Of a stretch of DNA of 64,000 bases, positions 16,501-25,801 are shown piece by piece. Every line of letters begins with the position of its first letter. The stretch's first letter is position 1. Both the position numbers and the translations under genes were made by a program. The notes beneath the pieces are model-generated. The model worked only from the letters and a program-made list of their open reading frames with translations. It was not told the DNA's origin and did no database searches. Origin of the DNA: Myxococcales bacterium (lineage in GTDB: Bacteria > Myxococcota_A > Bradymonadia > UBA7976 > UBA1532); contig JACKDN010000030.1 in the NCBI GenBank assembly GCA_020633465.1, forward strand, positions 1 through 64,000, in the 5' to 3' direction.

Positions 16501-16576
16501 CCGGCCGGTCTCACCACGTCTGCGCGTCGCGGCCCGGCCACGGACTGGGGTGCGCAGTGCTCGTGCACGGGCCTGC

Positions 16577-17479
16577 GTGGATGCGTTACACAGGCTCGTG
16601 GGCGCGCGCTTCTCCTTCCTGCTCAAGGCCTCGCGGCCGGGGCTGTGGTTCCCGACCATCTGGTTGTACGCGCTGCCGTTGGCGGGGACGGGGGCGTGGG
16701 CCTCGCCGTGGGCGTGGGTGGGGCTCGTGTGGGTCACGTTCCCGCTGAACCTGCTGACCTACGGGTGGAACGATCTGGTCGATCGCGAGACGGATCGGCT
16801 GAACCCGAGGAAGGACACCTGGCTGTTCGGGGCGCGGGGCACGGACGCTCAGTTGGCGGCGCTGCCGCGGGCCATCGTGGCGGTGCAGGCGGTGACCTGG
16901 CCGGCGCTGCTGTGGCGCGGGGGGCTGCCGATGCTGGCGGTGCTGGGCGGCATGGTCGGTTTCATGGCCATCTACAACCACCCCACGCGCGGGTGGCGGG
17001 CGCGGCCGCCGCTCGAGCTGCTGGCCCAGGTGGGCTATCTGCTGGTGGTGCTGTTCGCGGTGCGGCTGAACGGGGTGGCGGCGCCCCCGGCGTGGACCTT
17101 CGCTTACCTTGTGCTGTTCTGCGCGCAGGCGCAGCTGATGGGCGAGGTGATGGACGTCGAGCCCGACCGCGCGGCGGGGCGGCGCACGACGGCGACCGTG
17201 CTGGGGGTGGGCACCACCAAGCTGCTCATCATCACGGTCGTCGCGGCCGAGGTGACGCTCTTGTGCGGCGTGTTCGGTGACCTGCTGTTCGGCGGGATGA
17301 TGCTGGGCGCGCTGGGGTGGCTGCTGGTCGACCGCTTCGTCGTGTTCGGGGAGGGCGGATATACGCTGTTCCAGATGAAGCTGTTCGGCGTGGGCAGCAA
17401 CGTGCTGGCGCTGCTGACGCTGGCTTACGTGGGCTGGACGGGGTGCCTGCTGCACCTGGACGGGCCGTGGGTGCGTTGA
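16577..17479 (+). CDS. UbiA-family prenyltransferase
   Basis: An integral membrane protein of about 300 residues with repeated hydrophobic segments (LWFPTIWLYALPL, LLIITVVAAEVTLLCGVF, NVLALLTLAYVGW). The first prenyl-diphosphate-binding motif is NDLVDRETDRLNPRKD (NDxxDxxxD form) and the second is DVEPDRAAGRRTT, so Mg-dependent transfer of an isoprenoid chain to an acceptor is expected. The acceptor (quinone, chlorin or lipid headgroup) cannot be told; no quinone or pigment genes are adjacent. I placed the start at the GTG at 16577 because upstream sequence is a hairpin cluster, but no clear ribosome binding site is seen and the GTG at 16598 is possible. Confidence 0.8.
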   Translation: MDALHRLVGARFSFLLKASRPGLWFPTIWLYALPLAGTGAWASPWAWVGLVWVTFPLNLLTYGWNDLVDRETDRLNPRKDTWLFGARGTDAQLAALPRAIVAVQAVTWPALLWRGGLPMLAVLGGMVGFMAIYNHPTRGWRARPPLELLAQVGYLLVVLFAVRLNGVAAPPAWTFAYLVLFCAQAQLMGEVMDVEPDRAAGRRTTATVLGVGTTKLLIITVVAAEVTLLCGVFGDLLFGGMMLGALGWLLVDRFVVFGEGGYTLFQMKLFGVGSNVLALLTLAYVGWTGCLLHLDGPWVR

Positions 17480-17519
17480 CCGGTGCGGCGGCCGCGCGGG
17501 CTGTGGCAAGGTGGCGGCC

Positions 17520-18329
17520 ATGAGCACGCTCACCCTCGCGATCGCCCTCCTGCTGGTGCCTGCCAAGGCGCTGGTGTGCCCCAAACCCAAGGTCGACGGC
17601 GCGGCGCAGTACGCGGTCGGCAAGGCGCAGCTCGACCGGCTGCGCGCGCAGGACGAGCACCTGCCGAAGAAGGACTACGACCAGATCGTGCAGACGTGGC
17701 GGGCGGCGGCCGAGGCCGGCAGCGTCGACGCGCAGCGCGCGCTGGGCGTGCTGATGTTCGGCACGCTGTACACGAACGACGCGCCGAAGCCGGCCGAGAA
17801 GGCCGCGTACGTCGAGGCCATGGCCTGGGTGGCGGTGGCGGCGCGGCGCGGGGACGCCGAGGCGCAGACCGCGCTGCCGCCGGCGATCATGGCGGCGCTG
17901 CTGGAGCGCGAGGCGCCGAAGGCGGGCGACGAGGCGGGCCCGGGCGACGACGTGCCGGCCGCGTGGGTCGCCGCGGCGCGCGACCGGGCGAAGGCGGGGG
18001 TGAACTGCTGGCCGTGCTCGGTGGGCGCCGACGACGCGTCGTGGAAGGCCTGCGACGGCCGCCGCACGACCCTGGTGGGCCACGTGACGCCGCCCGAGCG
18101 CGTCACGAACCACCCGGTCCACTCGACCCCGCCGGGCGTCCCCGGCGCGCGACCCCATCAGGGCTACGTCGACGTGGGCGACCGGCAGGTGGTGGTGGTG
18201 ACCGCGCAGCCGATCGCCTGCAAGGGCCCGCTGAGCGTCAGCGGCCACCTGCGCAGCGTCGAGGTGCCCAAGGGTCCGCACACCTACCGCGGCTGGGTGA
18301 TGCACGCGGACACGGTCACCTGCCGCTGA
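17520..18329 (+). CDS. Exported Sel1-repeat-like protein
   Basis: A 269-residue protein from the ATG at 17520, with AAGGTGG 5 bases before. A short hydrophobic N-terminus (TLTLAIALLLVPAKALVC) looks like a signal peptide, possibly with a lipid or disulfide Cys. Residues about 60-120 hold two Sel1-like helical repeats (AEAGSVDAQRALGVLMFG, AARRGDAEAQTALP), which commonly mediate protein contacts. The C-terminal part, with CWPCSVGADD and a beta-rich end, is unfamiliar. It begins 40 bases after the prenyltransferase and 79 bases before the FKBP gene, so it is probably in the same transcript. Its role is unknown. Confidence 0.7.
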   Translation: MSTLTLAIALLLVPAKALVCPKPKVDGAAQYAVGKAQLDRLRAQDEHLPKKDYDQIVQTWRAAAEAGSVDAQRALGVLMFGTLYTNDAPKPAEKAAYVEAMAWVAVAARRGDAEAQTALPPAIMAALLEREAPKAGDEAGPGDDVPAAWVAAARDRAKAGVNCWPCSVGADDASWKACDGRRTTLVGHVTPPERVTNHPVHSTPPGVPGARPHQGYVDVGDRQVVVVTAQPIACKGPLSVSGHLRSVEVPKGPHTYRGWVMHADTVTCR

Positions 18330-18408
18330 CCGCGCGCGCTTGACGCCGCCGGGCGCGGGCGGGCAGGCTGCGCGCGCCGTGGACGTCCCACGAAGAAAGG
18401 CACCTCCC

Positions 18409-19068
18409 TTGAACCGACTGCTCACCTCGCTGGTGGTCTGCGCGCTCGCCGCGCCGGCCTTCGCCAAGGCCCCGACGACCGACCAGGAGAAGACGCTGTA
18501 CGCCCTCGGGCTGTCCATCTCGAAGAGCCTGGCCGTCTTCGCGCTGTCGCCCGACGAGCTGGCCATGGTGCAGCAGGGCCTGGCCGACGGCGTGAAGGGC
18601 ACGAAGCCCGCCGTCGAGATCGAGACCTGGGGCCCGAAGATCCAGGAGCTGGCGCAGGCGCGGCAGGCGGTGGCCGCCGAGAAGGACAAGGCGAAGGGCA
18701 AGGCCTTCCTCGAGGCCGCCGCCAAGGAGCCGGGCGCGACGAAGACGGCCTCGGGCCTGGTGTTCAAGTCGATCACCGAGGGCAAGGGCGCGTCGCCCAC
18801 GAAGGAGCAGACGGTCAAGGTGCACTACCGCGGCACGCTGACCGACGGCACCGAGTTCGACAGCTCGTACAGCCGCGGGCAGCCCGCCGAGTTCCCCCTG
18901 GGGCGCGTCGTGCCCTGCTGGACCGAGGGCGTCGGCATGATGAAGCCGGGCGGCAAGGCGCGGCTGGTGTGCCCGCCCGATCTGGCGTACGGCGATCGCG
19001 GCGCGCCGCCGAAGATCGGCCCGGGCGCCACGCTGGTGTTCGAGGTCGAGCTGCTCGAGGTCAAGTGA
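18409..19068 (+). CDS. FKBP-type peptidyl-prolyl cis-trans isomerase, exported
   Basis: A 219-residue protein. The start is taken as the TTG at 18409, preceded by AGAAAGG at 18393-18399; the frame upstream is not convincing. Residues 1-19 form a signal peptide with cleavage near AFA-KAP. An alpha-helical N-terminal region (about 20-100) resembles the dimerisation part of Mip/FkpA-type isomerases. The catalytic FKBP domain covers about 105-219: VHYRGTLTDGTEFDSSYSRG, MMKPGGKARLVCPPDLAYG and GATLVFEVELLEV. It should catalyse prolyl isomerisation and assist folding in the periplasm, a fitting job in a genome with many secreted repeat proteins. The stop is one base before the next start. Confidence 0.9.
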   Translation: MNRLLTSLVVCALAAPAFAKAPTTDQEKTLYALGLSISKSLAVFALSPDELAMVQQGLADGVKGTKPAVEIETWGPKIQELAQARQAVAAEKDKAKGKAFLEAAAKEPGATKTASGLVFKSITEGKGASPTKEQTVKVHYRGTLTDGTEFDSSYSRGQPAEFPLGRVVPCWTEGVGMMKPGGKARLVCPPDLAYGDRGAPPKIGPGATLVFEVELLEVK

Positions 19069-19069
19069 C

Positions 19070-19918
19070 GTGAAGGGCCGCGTCTGTCTGGTCACCGGCG
19101 CCAACACGGGCATCGGTGAGGTCACCGCCAAGGCGCTCGCCGCGCGCGGGGCGCGGGTCATCGTGGCCAGCCGCACGCGCGAGCGCACGCAGCCCGTGCT
19201 GGACGCCATCGCGGCGGCCGGCGGCGACGTGTCGTTCGTGCCGCTCGACCTGGCCTCGCTCGACTCCGTGCGCGCCTGCGCCGAGCAGGTGCTGGCGCGC
19301 GACGAGCCGCTGCACGTGCTGGTGAACAACGCCGGCCTCGCGGGGCACCAGGGCACCACGGCCGAGGGCTTCGAGCTGCAGTTCGGCGTGAACCACCTGG
19401 GGCACTACCTGCTGACTCGGCTGCTGCTGGACCGCCTGAAGGCGTCGGCGCCGGCGCGCATCGTCAACGTGGCCAGCAAGGCGCACCTGAAGGCCGACGG
19501 CATCGATTACGAGGCGGTGCGCAAGCCCACGAAGACGACGACGGCGCTGCACGAATACGAGGTGTCGAAGCTGGCCAACGTGCTGTTCACGACGGCGCTG
19601 GTCGACCGGCTGGATGCCGCCGAGGTGACCGCCTACTCGCTGCACCCGGGCGTGGTGGCGTCGGACGTCTGGCGGCGCGTGCCGTGGCCGATTCGTCCCC
19701 TGCTGAAGGCGCGCATGTTGAGCGTCGAGGAGGGGGCCGAGGCCAACCTGCTGTGCGCGACGGCGCCGGTGGCCGAGCTGACCAACGGCGGCTACTACCA
19801 CAAGGGCAAGAAGGGCAAGCCGGTGTTCCTGGCGCAGGCGAACCCGGCGGCGCTGGATCACGCGGCCGCCGACCGCCTGTGGCGCCAGAGCGCCGAGTGG
19901 GTGGGCTTGGACGACTGA
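19070..19918 (+). CDS. Short-chain dehydrogenase/reductase (retinol-dehydrogenase-like)
   Basis: A 282-residue classical SDR from the GTG at 19070, one base after the FKBP stop. The Rossmann motif TGANTGIG is at residues 9-16, NNAG at about 86-89, the catalytic Ser in NVASK, and YEVSK (Tyr and Lys of the active site) at about residue 163. All expected catalytic residues are therefore present and NAD(P)-dependent oxidation or reduction of an alcohol/carbonyl is expected. The spacing and C-terminal length fit the WW-oxidoreductase/retinol dehydrogenase-like group. The substrate is unknown. Co-transcription with the FKBP gene is likely. Confidence 0.9.
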   Translation: MKGRVCLVTGANTGIGEVTAKALAARGARVIVASRTRERTQPVLDAIAAAGGDVSFVPLDLASLDSVRACAEQVLARDEPLHVLVNNAGLAGHQGTTAEGFELQFGVNHLGHYLLTRLLLDRLKASAPARIVNVASKAHLKADGIDYEAVRKPTKTTTALHEYEVSKLANVLFTTALVDRLDAAEVTAYSLHPGVVASDVWRRVPWPIRPLLKARMLSVEEGAEANLLCATAPVAELTNGGYYHKGKKGKPVFLAQANPAALDHAAADRLWRQSAEWVGLDD

Positions 19919-19941
19919 GCGCGCGCGACGCCCGCCGGCTT

Positions 19942-20025
19942 CTAGCGCAGCCAGCCCGCCAGCTCGGCCTCGTGGGCCTCCCACGCCTCGAGGACGCAGG
20001 GCCGGCTGGCCTCTCGCTCGGGCAT
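19942..20025 (-). CDS. 27-codon open frame with perfect Shine-Dalgarno; possible ECF sigma N-terminal remnant
   Basis: The minus strand has AGGAGG 4 bases before an ATG at 20025, then a 27-codon frame (VLEAWEAHEAELAGWLR) ending in TAG at 19942. The helix pattern resembles the first helix of ECF sigma factors (WxxHxxxLxxxL), so it may be the leftover start of a truncated sigma gene. It could also be a genuine small protein or leader peptide. It lies between the SDR and the beta-helix lipoprotein, on the opposite strand. The rest of the 19919-20172 spacer shows no other gene. Confidence 0.35.
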   Translation of the reverse strand: MPEREASRPCVLEAWEAHEAELAGWLR

Positions 20026-20172
20026 CGCGCCTCCTCGGCGGCGCCGCGCCGCCGGGCCCAGTCTACGCTCCGCGGCGCGGTGGGTCAGCCCCGCGTCCGA
20101 GCGGCCCTGCCCCGGCCGGATGACGGTCGCGCCGAGGTTGCTGGGGGCTGCGAGTCGGCCTACGGTGAAGGC

Positions 20173-23100
20173 GTGCGCTGCCTCCACGCTCTGCTGTCGA
20201 TCGTCGTCGGGGTCGTGCTCTTCGCGTGCGACGACGGCGCCGCCGACGCCGATCCGGATCCGACCCAGGACGGGGGCCCGGCGGACGCGGGCGGCGACGG
20301 CGGCGTCGAGCCGTCCTGCCCCACCGGATGGCGCGATGACCGCGCCGGCGGCTGCAGTCCCCCGCCCCTCGCCTTCTGCGACGACCGCCCCGGCAGCTTC
20401 CCCCTGCCCGACGGCACCTGTTCGACGCCGCCGGTGTGCGACAACGGGTGGCTGCCCGGGCTGGGCGGCTTCGATTGCCTGCCGCCCGCCGTCGACGCGT
20501 GTCCCGAGGGCGCCGTGGCGGTGCCCGGCGGCGATCGCTGCACGACGGCCTGGCCCTGCCCGGACGGCTGGGCGCGGGACGGCGTCGGCTGCGTGCCCGG
20601 GCCGCCGGCGGCCTGCCCCGACGACGCCATCCCGCTGCCCGGGGGCGGCTGCCTGGCGCCCTTCGCCTGCGCGGGCGACGCCGCCTACTCACCGACGGAC
20701 GGCTGCGGCCCACCCGCGCGCGGCTGCGCCGGCCCCGGCGGCCTGCGCCCCGAGGACGGGGACTGCCGTCCCCTGCCCGACGACGGGTGCGGCGCCGATC
20801 CGGCCGGCGTGCCCGACGACGCGGTGTGGGTGGACGCGGCCGCCGAGCCGGGCGGCGACGGCCGGCGCCTCGCGCCCTTCGCGACGCTGGCCGAGGCGGC
20901 CACCGCCGGCGCCGCCACGGTGGTGCTGCGGGCCGGCGACTACGTCGCCCCCGATCCCTGGCCGTTCGCGAGCGCGCGGGGCGTCTGCACGCGAGCGGTC
21001 CGCGTCTCGGGGCGCGTGACGGTGCCGGAGGGCGCGGCCGCCGATCTCACCACGCTCACCTTCCCCGACGGCCTGTCGGTGAACGGCAGCGCGCGCCTCG
21101 ATCGGTTGGCCCTGAGCGTCACCGACGCCTCGTCGGCCCTGCGCGTGCGCGGCCAGGTGGGCGCGAACGGCCTGCGGGTGGCGGACGCCGTGGTGGGCGC
21201 GCGGGTCGACGCGGGCGCCCACCTGGGCTGCTCGGACTGCGTGTTCGAGCGCCTGAGCAACGCGGGCGTCCTGCTGCTGGGCGACGCGTCGGCCGCCCTC
21301 TCGGACACCGTCATCGCCGACGTCTCGCGGGATCCCGACGCCACGCTGAGCGGGATCGGCGTGTACATCGACGCCGGCGCGCGGCTGGACGGCGGCGCGC
21401 TGACCCTGACCGAGCTGGCCGACTCGGGGCTGAACGTGCTGGGCTCCGTGGCGCTGGAAGGCCTGTGGATTCGCGACGTGGCCGGGCACGGCATCGTGAC
21501 GATCACCGGCGCGGAGGTGGAGGTGGACGATCTGCGGGTGGACGGCTGCGGCCTGGCCGCGGTCAGCGCCTACGACGCCACGGTGAGCGGCGCGCGCTGG
21601 ACCCTGCGATCGACCAACCTGGCGGGGGCGTTCGGGGCCATCTGGGCCGACGCGGGCGGCCACGCCGAGGCGGTCGACGTCGACATCGCCGGCCCGACCT
21701 CGCCGCTGGCGGGTCGGGGCGGGGGCACCCTCACGCTGCGGCGGGTGCGCGCGCGCGCGCCGTTCCCGTCGGAGGTGACCGGCGAGGCGACGCTGGCGCT
21801 GTCCGACGCCGAGCTGGCGCTGGAGGGCGACGGCGAGACCACGGCGCTGATCGCGGTCGAGGGGGCGGCCGCCGAGGTGACCCGCGGCCGGGTGGTGGGC
21901 GACGTGGCGGCGGCGACGGCCGGTCGCCTGCGCCTCGAGGACGTCGCGGTCGAGGCCGCGCAGGCCGGGGTGAGCGTGAGCGACGCCGGCAGCGGCGCCG
22001 CGCTGACCCGGGTGGCGATCGACGGCGCCGTGCGCGCGGCGACGCTGCTCAGCGTCCGTGGGGGCGAGCTGGTGGGCCGCGATCTGGCGCTGCGACAGGC
22101 CACCGGGCGGGGGCTGTCGGCCGACGGCGGGCAGGTGGATCTCGAGCGGGTGCACGTGCGCGACATCCGCGGCAGCGAAGCGGCGGGCCTGCAGGCGTCG
22201 GGCAGCTCCGGGCGCCTGGTGCACCTGGACGTCGCGCAGGTGTTTCGGGTGGGCCTGCTGCTGAACCGCGATCGGCTGGGGGCGCGGCCGGGGGTGTTCG
22301 AGGTGCGGGACGTCCGCATCAGCGGCGTCGTGCGCACGCTGACCGACATCGCCCGGGACGTCGGGGGCTCGGGCGCCGGGGTGGTGGTGACGGCGCCGAA
22401 CACGGTGACGCTGGACGGGCTGCGCACCGAGCTGACCGCCGGGCCCGGGTTGCTGGCGCTGGACGACGGCGCCGTGCTGCGCGGCGGCCGCGTGGCGGTG
22501 GTCGACAGCGGCAACCTGGACGGCGGGCAGGTGGACGGCGGCGGCGTCGTGATCGCCCGCGGGGCGGACGCCGAGCTGCGCGACGTGCGCGTCGAGCGCT
22601 CGGTGGCCCAGGGTCTGTTCGTCAGCGAGGCCCGCGCGCGCATACACAGCCTCTCGGTGCAGGACGTGCGCGTCGGTGAGGTGGACGACGCCGACAGCGC
22701 CACGCGCGACGGGGAAGGCATCGCGGCGGTCGACGCCGATCTCGAGGTGACGCAGTTCCGGGTGGTGGACGCGACCACGGCGGGCGTGCTGGTGGGGCGA
22801 GGCGAGGCGCGGCTGGAGCGCGGCGCGATCCTGGGGACGCGGCTGTTGAGGCAGCCGGACGGCGGACTGTTCGCGGCCGGCGTGCTGGTGCTGGGCGGGC
22901 GGACGATCGTCGCGGACGTCGGCCTGGCCGACAACGCGGGGCCGGGCGTCGTGGCGGGCGGCGGGGCGTCGGTCGATCTGGCCGGGCTGATCGTGAACGA
23001 TCCCGCGAAGCGCCACCCCTTCGCCTACGGCATCGTCTCGTTGGCCACGGCACAGGTCCGGGTGCGGGACAGCTACGTCAACTACCCCGCCTTCGCCGGG

Positions 23101-23616
23101 CTGTTGGCGGTGAGCGGCACGCTGGAGGCGCACAACCTGTCGATCGGCGGCGCGCGACCCGGCCTCGAGAGCGACACCACGTACTGCGTGTGGGCCAACG
23201 ATCGCGGCGTCGTCCGCTTGAGCGACGTCACCCTGGTGCAGTGCGGCGAGGTGGCGATCGGGGCGTTCCAGAGCACGGTCGACGCCGAGCGCGTGGCGAT
23301 CGTCGGCGAGGGCGACGCCGAGGGCGACGCGATCTACGCCGATCTCGACAGCACCGTGACGCTGCGCGGCTTTCGCATCGAGGGCCACGACGGCAACGGG
23401 CTGGTGGTCAGCGACTCGGCGGCGACGCTGAACGGCGGGTGGATCGTCGCGAACGCGACCGCGGTGCTGCGGCAGCGCATCTCGACGGTGCGACAGACCG
23501 CCGTGCGCTTCCTGGCGAACGACAAGGACGAGGTGGTGTGCAGCGAGACCTGCTACGAGCGACCGCCGCCCGTCGCGACCATCCAGGCGCCGCCGCCGCC
23601 GCCGCCGCTGCAGTAG
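20173..23616 (+). CDS. Lipoprotein with Cys-rich N-terminus and long right-handed beta-helix
   Basis: About 1147 residues from the GTG at 20173. This start puts a lipoprotein signal ending VVLFAC at the N-terminus; the open frame extends further upstream but without sense. Residues about 45-210 are repeated Cys/Gly/Pro-rich units (CPDGWARDGVGCVPG, CPDDAIPLPGGGC). From about residue 215 comes the DUF1565-like entry WVDAAAEPGGDGRRLAPF...VVLRAGDYV, then some 850 residues of parallel beta-helix repeats with short Asp/Ala/Val-rich rungs. A surface-exposed adhesin- or lyase-like solenoid is likely; no catalytic residues can be named. The gene meets the paralogous lipoprotein at 23618-25801 tail to tail with one base between the stops. 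Confidence 0.8.
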   Translation: MRCLHALLSIVVGVVLFACDDGAADADPDPTQDGGPADAGGDGGVEPSCPTGWRDDRAGGCSPPPLAFCDDRPGSFPLPDGTCSTPPVCDNGWLPGLGGFDCLPPAVDACPEGAVAVPGGDRCTTAWPCPDGWARDGVGCVPGPPAACPDDAIPLPGGGCLAPFACAGDAAYSPTDGCGPPARGCAGPGGLRPEDGDCRPLPDDGCGADPAGVPDDAVWVDAAAEPGGDGRRLAPFATLAEAATAGAATVVLRAGDYVAPDPWPFASARGVCTRAVRVSGRVTVPEGAAADLTTLTFPDGLSVNGSARLDRLALSVTDASSALRVRGQVGANGLRVADAVVGARVDAGAHLGCSDCVFERLSNAGVLLLGDASAALSDTVIADVSRDPDATLSGIGVYIDAGARLDGGALTLTELADSGLNVLGSVALEGLWIRDVAGHGIVTITGAEVEVDDLRVDGCGLAAVSAYDATVSGARWTLRSTNLAGAFGAIWADAGGHAEAVDVDIAGPTSPLAGRGGGTLTLRRVRARAPFPSEVTGEATLALSDAELALEGDGETTALIAVEGAAAEVTRGRVVGDVAAATAGRLRLEDVAVEAAQAGVSVSDAGSGAALTRVAIDGAVRAATLLSVRGGELVGRDLALRQATGRGLSADGGQVDLERVHVRDIRGSEAAGLQASGSSGRLVHLDVAQVFRVGLLLNRDRLGARPGVFEVRDVRISGVVRTLTDIARDVGGSGAGVVVTAPNTVTLDGLRTELTAGPGLLALDDGAVLRGGRVAVVDSGNLDGGQVDGGGVVIARGADAELRDVRVERSVAQGLFVSEARARIHSLSVQDVRVGEVDDADSATRDGEGIAAVDADLEVTQFRVVDATTAGVLVGRGEARLERGAILGTRLLRQPDGGLFAAGVLVLGGRTIVADVGLADNAGPGVVAGGGASVDLAGLIVNDPAKRHPFAYGIVSLATAQVRVRDSYVNYPAFAGLLAVSGTLEAHNLSIGGARPGLESDTTYCVWANDRGVVRLSDVTLVQCGEVAIGAFQSTVDAERVAIVGEGDAEGDAIYADLDSTVTLRGFRIEGHDGNGLVVSDSAATLNGGWIVANATAVLRQRISTVRQTAVRFLANDKDEVVCSETCYERPPPVATIQAPPPPPPLQ

Positions 23617-23617
23617 A

Positions 23618-25801
23618 TCAGGGCTCGGGCGGATCGAGCAGGCCGGGGGCGTCGAGCGTGTCGACGTCCACCGCGTCGAGCGCGATGCCCTGCGTCTGCA
23701 CCAGATCGGCGGGGCCGAGCAGGGCGCCGTCGCGCGCGTTGCCTTCGATGCGGCCGCCCGCCACGTCGATGCTGGCGCCCAGGGCCGCGCGATCCTGCGC
23801 CACGAGCAGGCCCACGCGCTCGGCGCCGACCAGGCTGAGGGTGTTGACGCGCACCGCCCCCTCGGTGCCCGCGCCCTGCGTCGTCTCGCTGCCGTCGAGG
23901 ACGAAGCCGTCGGCCACCCCGGGCAGCGGCTCGCCGTCGCGGTCGAGCAGATCGAAGGGCGCCACGCCGTCGACCACCAGGGTGTTCGCGTCCAGGTAGG
24001 CGCCCTGCAGGCGCACGCCGACGCCGGCCGCGTCGGCCAGCATCAGGCTGGTGCTGCGCACGACGCTGTCCTCGATCTGAACGCCCATGCCGACGGGACC
24101 CTCGACCATCACGTCGGTGAGCTGCATCGCGCCGAGGTAGGCGTCGTCGCCGACGGCGTTGTCGGCGAAGGGCAGCAGCTGGGGGCTGCCGTTCACCTTG
24201 CGGAACAGCCCCGCGTTGCGGATGCGCAGGCCCGCGCCGGCGAGGCCGGTGAAGTCGGCGCGCCGCACCACGCTGAGCGCAGCCAGATCGGCGCCCGCTT
24301 CGTCGTAGGGCGACCGACCGGTTGCGCCGGCCGCGAAGGCGAAGGCGTCGGCGCCCACGTCCTCGACCACGAGATCGTTCAGCTTCATCGGGTGGCCGCT
24401 GATCTGCACGGCGCCCAGCCGCGCTTCGCGCACGACCAAGGCGTCGGCCTGCGCGCGAGACCAGTGGTGCAGATCGTACTCGGCGATGGGATCGTCGTCG
24501 GCCGACAGCCCCGGGGGCAGCGGCCCCTCGCCCAGCGTGGACAGCTCGGGGAACCAGTCGGCCGGCGTGGCCCAGTCGCCGTCGGCGAAGGCGTCGCCGT
24601 CGACCGCGGCGAAGTCGGGCGCGGGCATCAGCTCGCAGAGCGGGTGCCAGGTGCCCGGCGTCGCCGGCTTTCCGACCTCGCCCGGCTCGCCCGGCATCCC
24701 CTCGCGCCGCACCCGCACCCCCAGCGCCACGTCCTCGATGCGCAGGGCGTCGAGGTGGGCCCGGGCGCTCGACAGCTCGACGCCGGTGCCGGCGACGGCC
24801 GTGACGAGCGCGCCGCCGTCCAGCACGCCGAAGCTGCGCGCCAACACCACGCCGCCCGAGCCGTCGCCGCCGACGCCGTCCACCCGGCTGCGACGCACGA
24901 CGACCTGCGCGTAGCGGGCGGCGACGCCCTGGCCGCCGACCTGCTGCACCAACGTCTCGTGCACCAGCAGCATCGCGCCGTAGGGGCAGACCGGCGATCC
25001 GGCCGGGCAGGCCTGCCCATCGTCCGGCGCGCCGCCGTCGGCCGTGCCGACCACGATGCCCGCGCCCGGCCCGGGACCCACGCGGCTGCGCCGCACGGCG
25101 ACGGCGGCCTCGGTGGCGTAGACGTGATGGCTGCCCGCCTCGCCGATCCAGCTGTCGGCGATGTCGGCCGTGGCGACGTCGATGGCGCGCACGCCCACGC
25201 CGGCGGCGCCGAGCAGCCGCGCCTGGCGCACGTAGAGGCGGTGCAGGTGCTGCACGGACACGTTGTCGGCGCCGCCCTCGATGGTCAGCCCGGCCACCCA
25301 CAGGCGGCGGTCACGCGGGCCGTCGGCGGCGCCGGCCGACGTCACGGCGCCCTCGACGATCGTCGCCGCCGCGCACGCGCCCACGACGGCCAGGTTGCCG
25401 CCCGCGGCGATGGGGCCGGCGTGGCGGCCGGGGCCCAGCAGCAGCACGGCGTCGTCGCCGCCGATGGCCGCGAGGGCGTCGGCGACGGCCGCGAAGGGCG
25501 CGCCGGCGCTGCCGTCACCGCCGGCGGCGGCCGCAGGATCGACGTACACGGCGCGCCAGTCCGCCGGCGGCGCGGGCTGCAGCGCGGACGGATCGCCGAA
25601 GCGCCCCGCGCAGACCGCCGACGGCCCGGCCATCACCGAGGCGCCGTCGGCCAGCGTCAGCGAGGTCTCGAAGGTGTCGCGCGGCAGGGCCCCGCCGTCG
25701 GGCTGCTGCTGCCGCGGCGCGCCGCCGCCGCCGTCGCCGTCGCAGCCGATGACGGCCCCCGCGAGGCACGCCACCAACGCCCACCGATTCGCTGCACTCA
25801 T
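23618..25801 (-). CDS. Beta-helix lipoprotein coupled to the kinase gene
   Basis: A 727-residue protein from the ATG at 25801, which overlaps the kinase stop (ATGA). The lipoprotein signal ends AGAVIGC. The DUF1565-like start (VYVDPAAAAGGDGSAGAPF, LLLGPGRHAGPI) leads into a right-handed beta-helix of about 600 residues with a Cys-containing insert (ACPAGSPVCPYGAM). It is a distant paralogue of the convergent gene at 20173-23616 but lacks its Cys-rich head. Translational coupling suggests that production is tied to the kinase, although an outer lipoprotein is unlikely to be its direct substrate. Confidence 0.8.
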   Translation of the reverse strand: MSAANRWALVACLAGAVIGCDGDGGGGAPRQQQPDGGALPRDTFETSLTLADGASVMAGPSAVCAGRFGDPSALQPAPPADWRAVYVDPAAAAGGDGSAGAPFAAVADALAAIGGDDAVLLLGPGRHAGPIAAGGNLAVVGACAAATIVEGAVTSAGAADGPRDRRLWVAGLTIEGGADNVSVQHLHRLYVRQARLLGAAGVGVRAIDVATADIADSWIGEAGSHHVYATEAAVAVRRSRVGPGPGAGIVVGTADGGAPDDGQACPAGSPVCPYGAMLLVHETLVQQVGGQGVAARYAQVVVRRSRVDGVGGDGSGGVVLARSFGVLDGGALVTAVAGTGVELSSARAHLDALRIEDVALGVRVRREGMPGEPGEVGKPATPGTWHPLCELMPAPDFAAVDGDAFADGDWATPADWFPELSTLGEGPLPPGLSADDDPIAEYDLHHWSRAQADALVVREARLGAVQISGHPMKLNDLVVEDVGADAFAFAAGATGRSPYDEAGADLAALSVVRRADFTGLAGAGLRIRNAGLFRKVNGSPQLLPFADNAVGDDAYLGAMQLTDVMVEGPVGMGVQIEDSVVRSTSLMLADAAGVGVRLQGAYLDANTLVVDGVAPFDLLDRDGEPLPGVADGFVLDGSETTQGAGTEGAVRVNTLSLVGAERVGLLVAQDRAALGASIDVAGGRIEGNARDGALLGPADLVQTQGIALDAVDVDTLDAPGLLDPPEP

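Larger units (their letters stand above)
15917..16576. other. Spacer with a terminator and a cluster of hairpins, no gene
   Basis: 660 bases without a convincing reading frame. It holds a terminator-like hairpin at 16201-16237 and strong inverted repeats at 16332-16351 and 16481-16500, with several CCCTTCGGG-type hairpin tips between them. The terminator lies ~285 bases after the last stop codon, so it may belong to an unannotated transcript within 15917-16200; I could not fold a known RNA there. Confidence 0.45.

Noticed and set aside
16244..16576. Longer N-terminus for the UbiA-family protein
   Set aside because: The extra ~110 residues are Arg/Ala-rich and cover perfect palindromes and TTCG hairpins, which is typical of non-coding DNA.
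19684..20172. Upstream extension of the beta-helix lipoprotein frame into the SDR gene
   Set aside because: The extension is out-of-frame SDR sequence with Arg/Gly-rich nonsense; the lipoprotein signal beginning at 20173 fixes the start.
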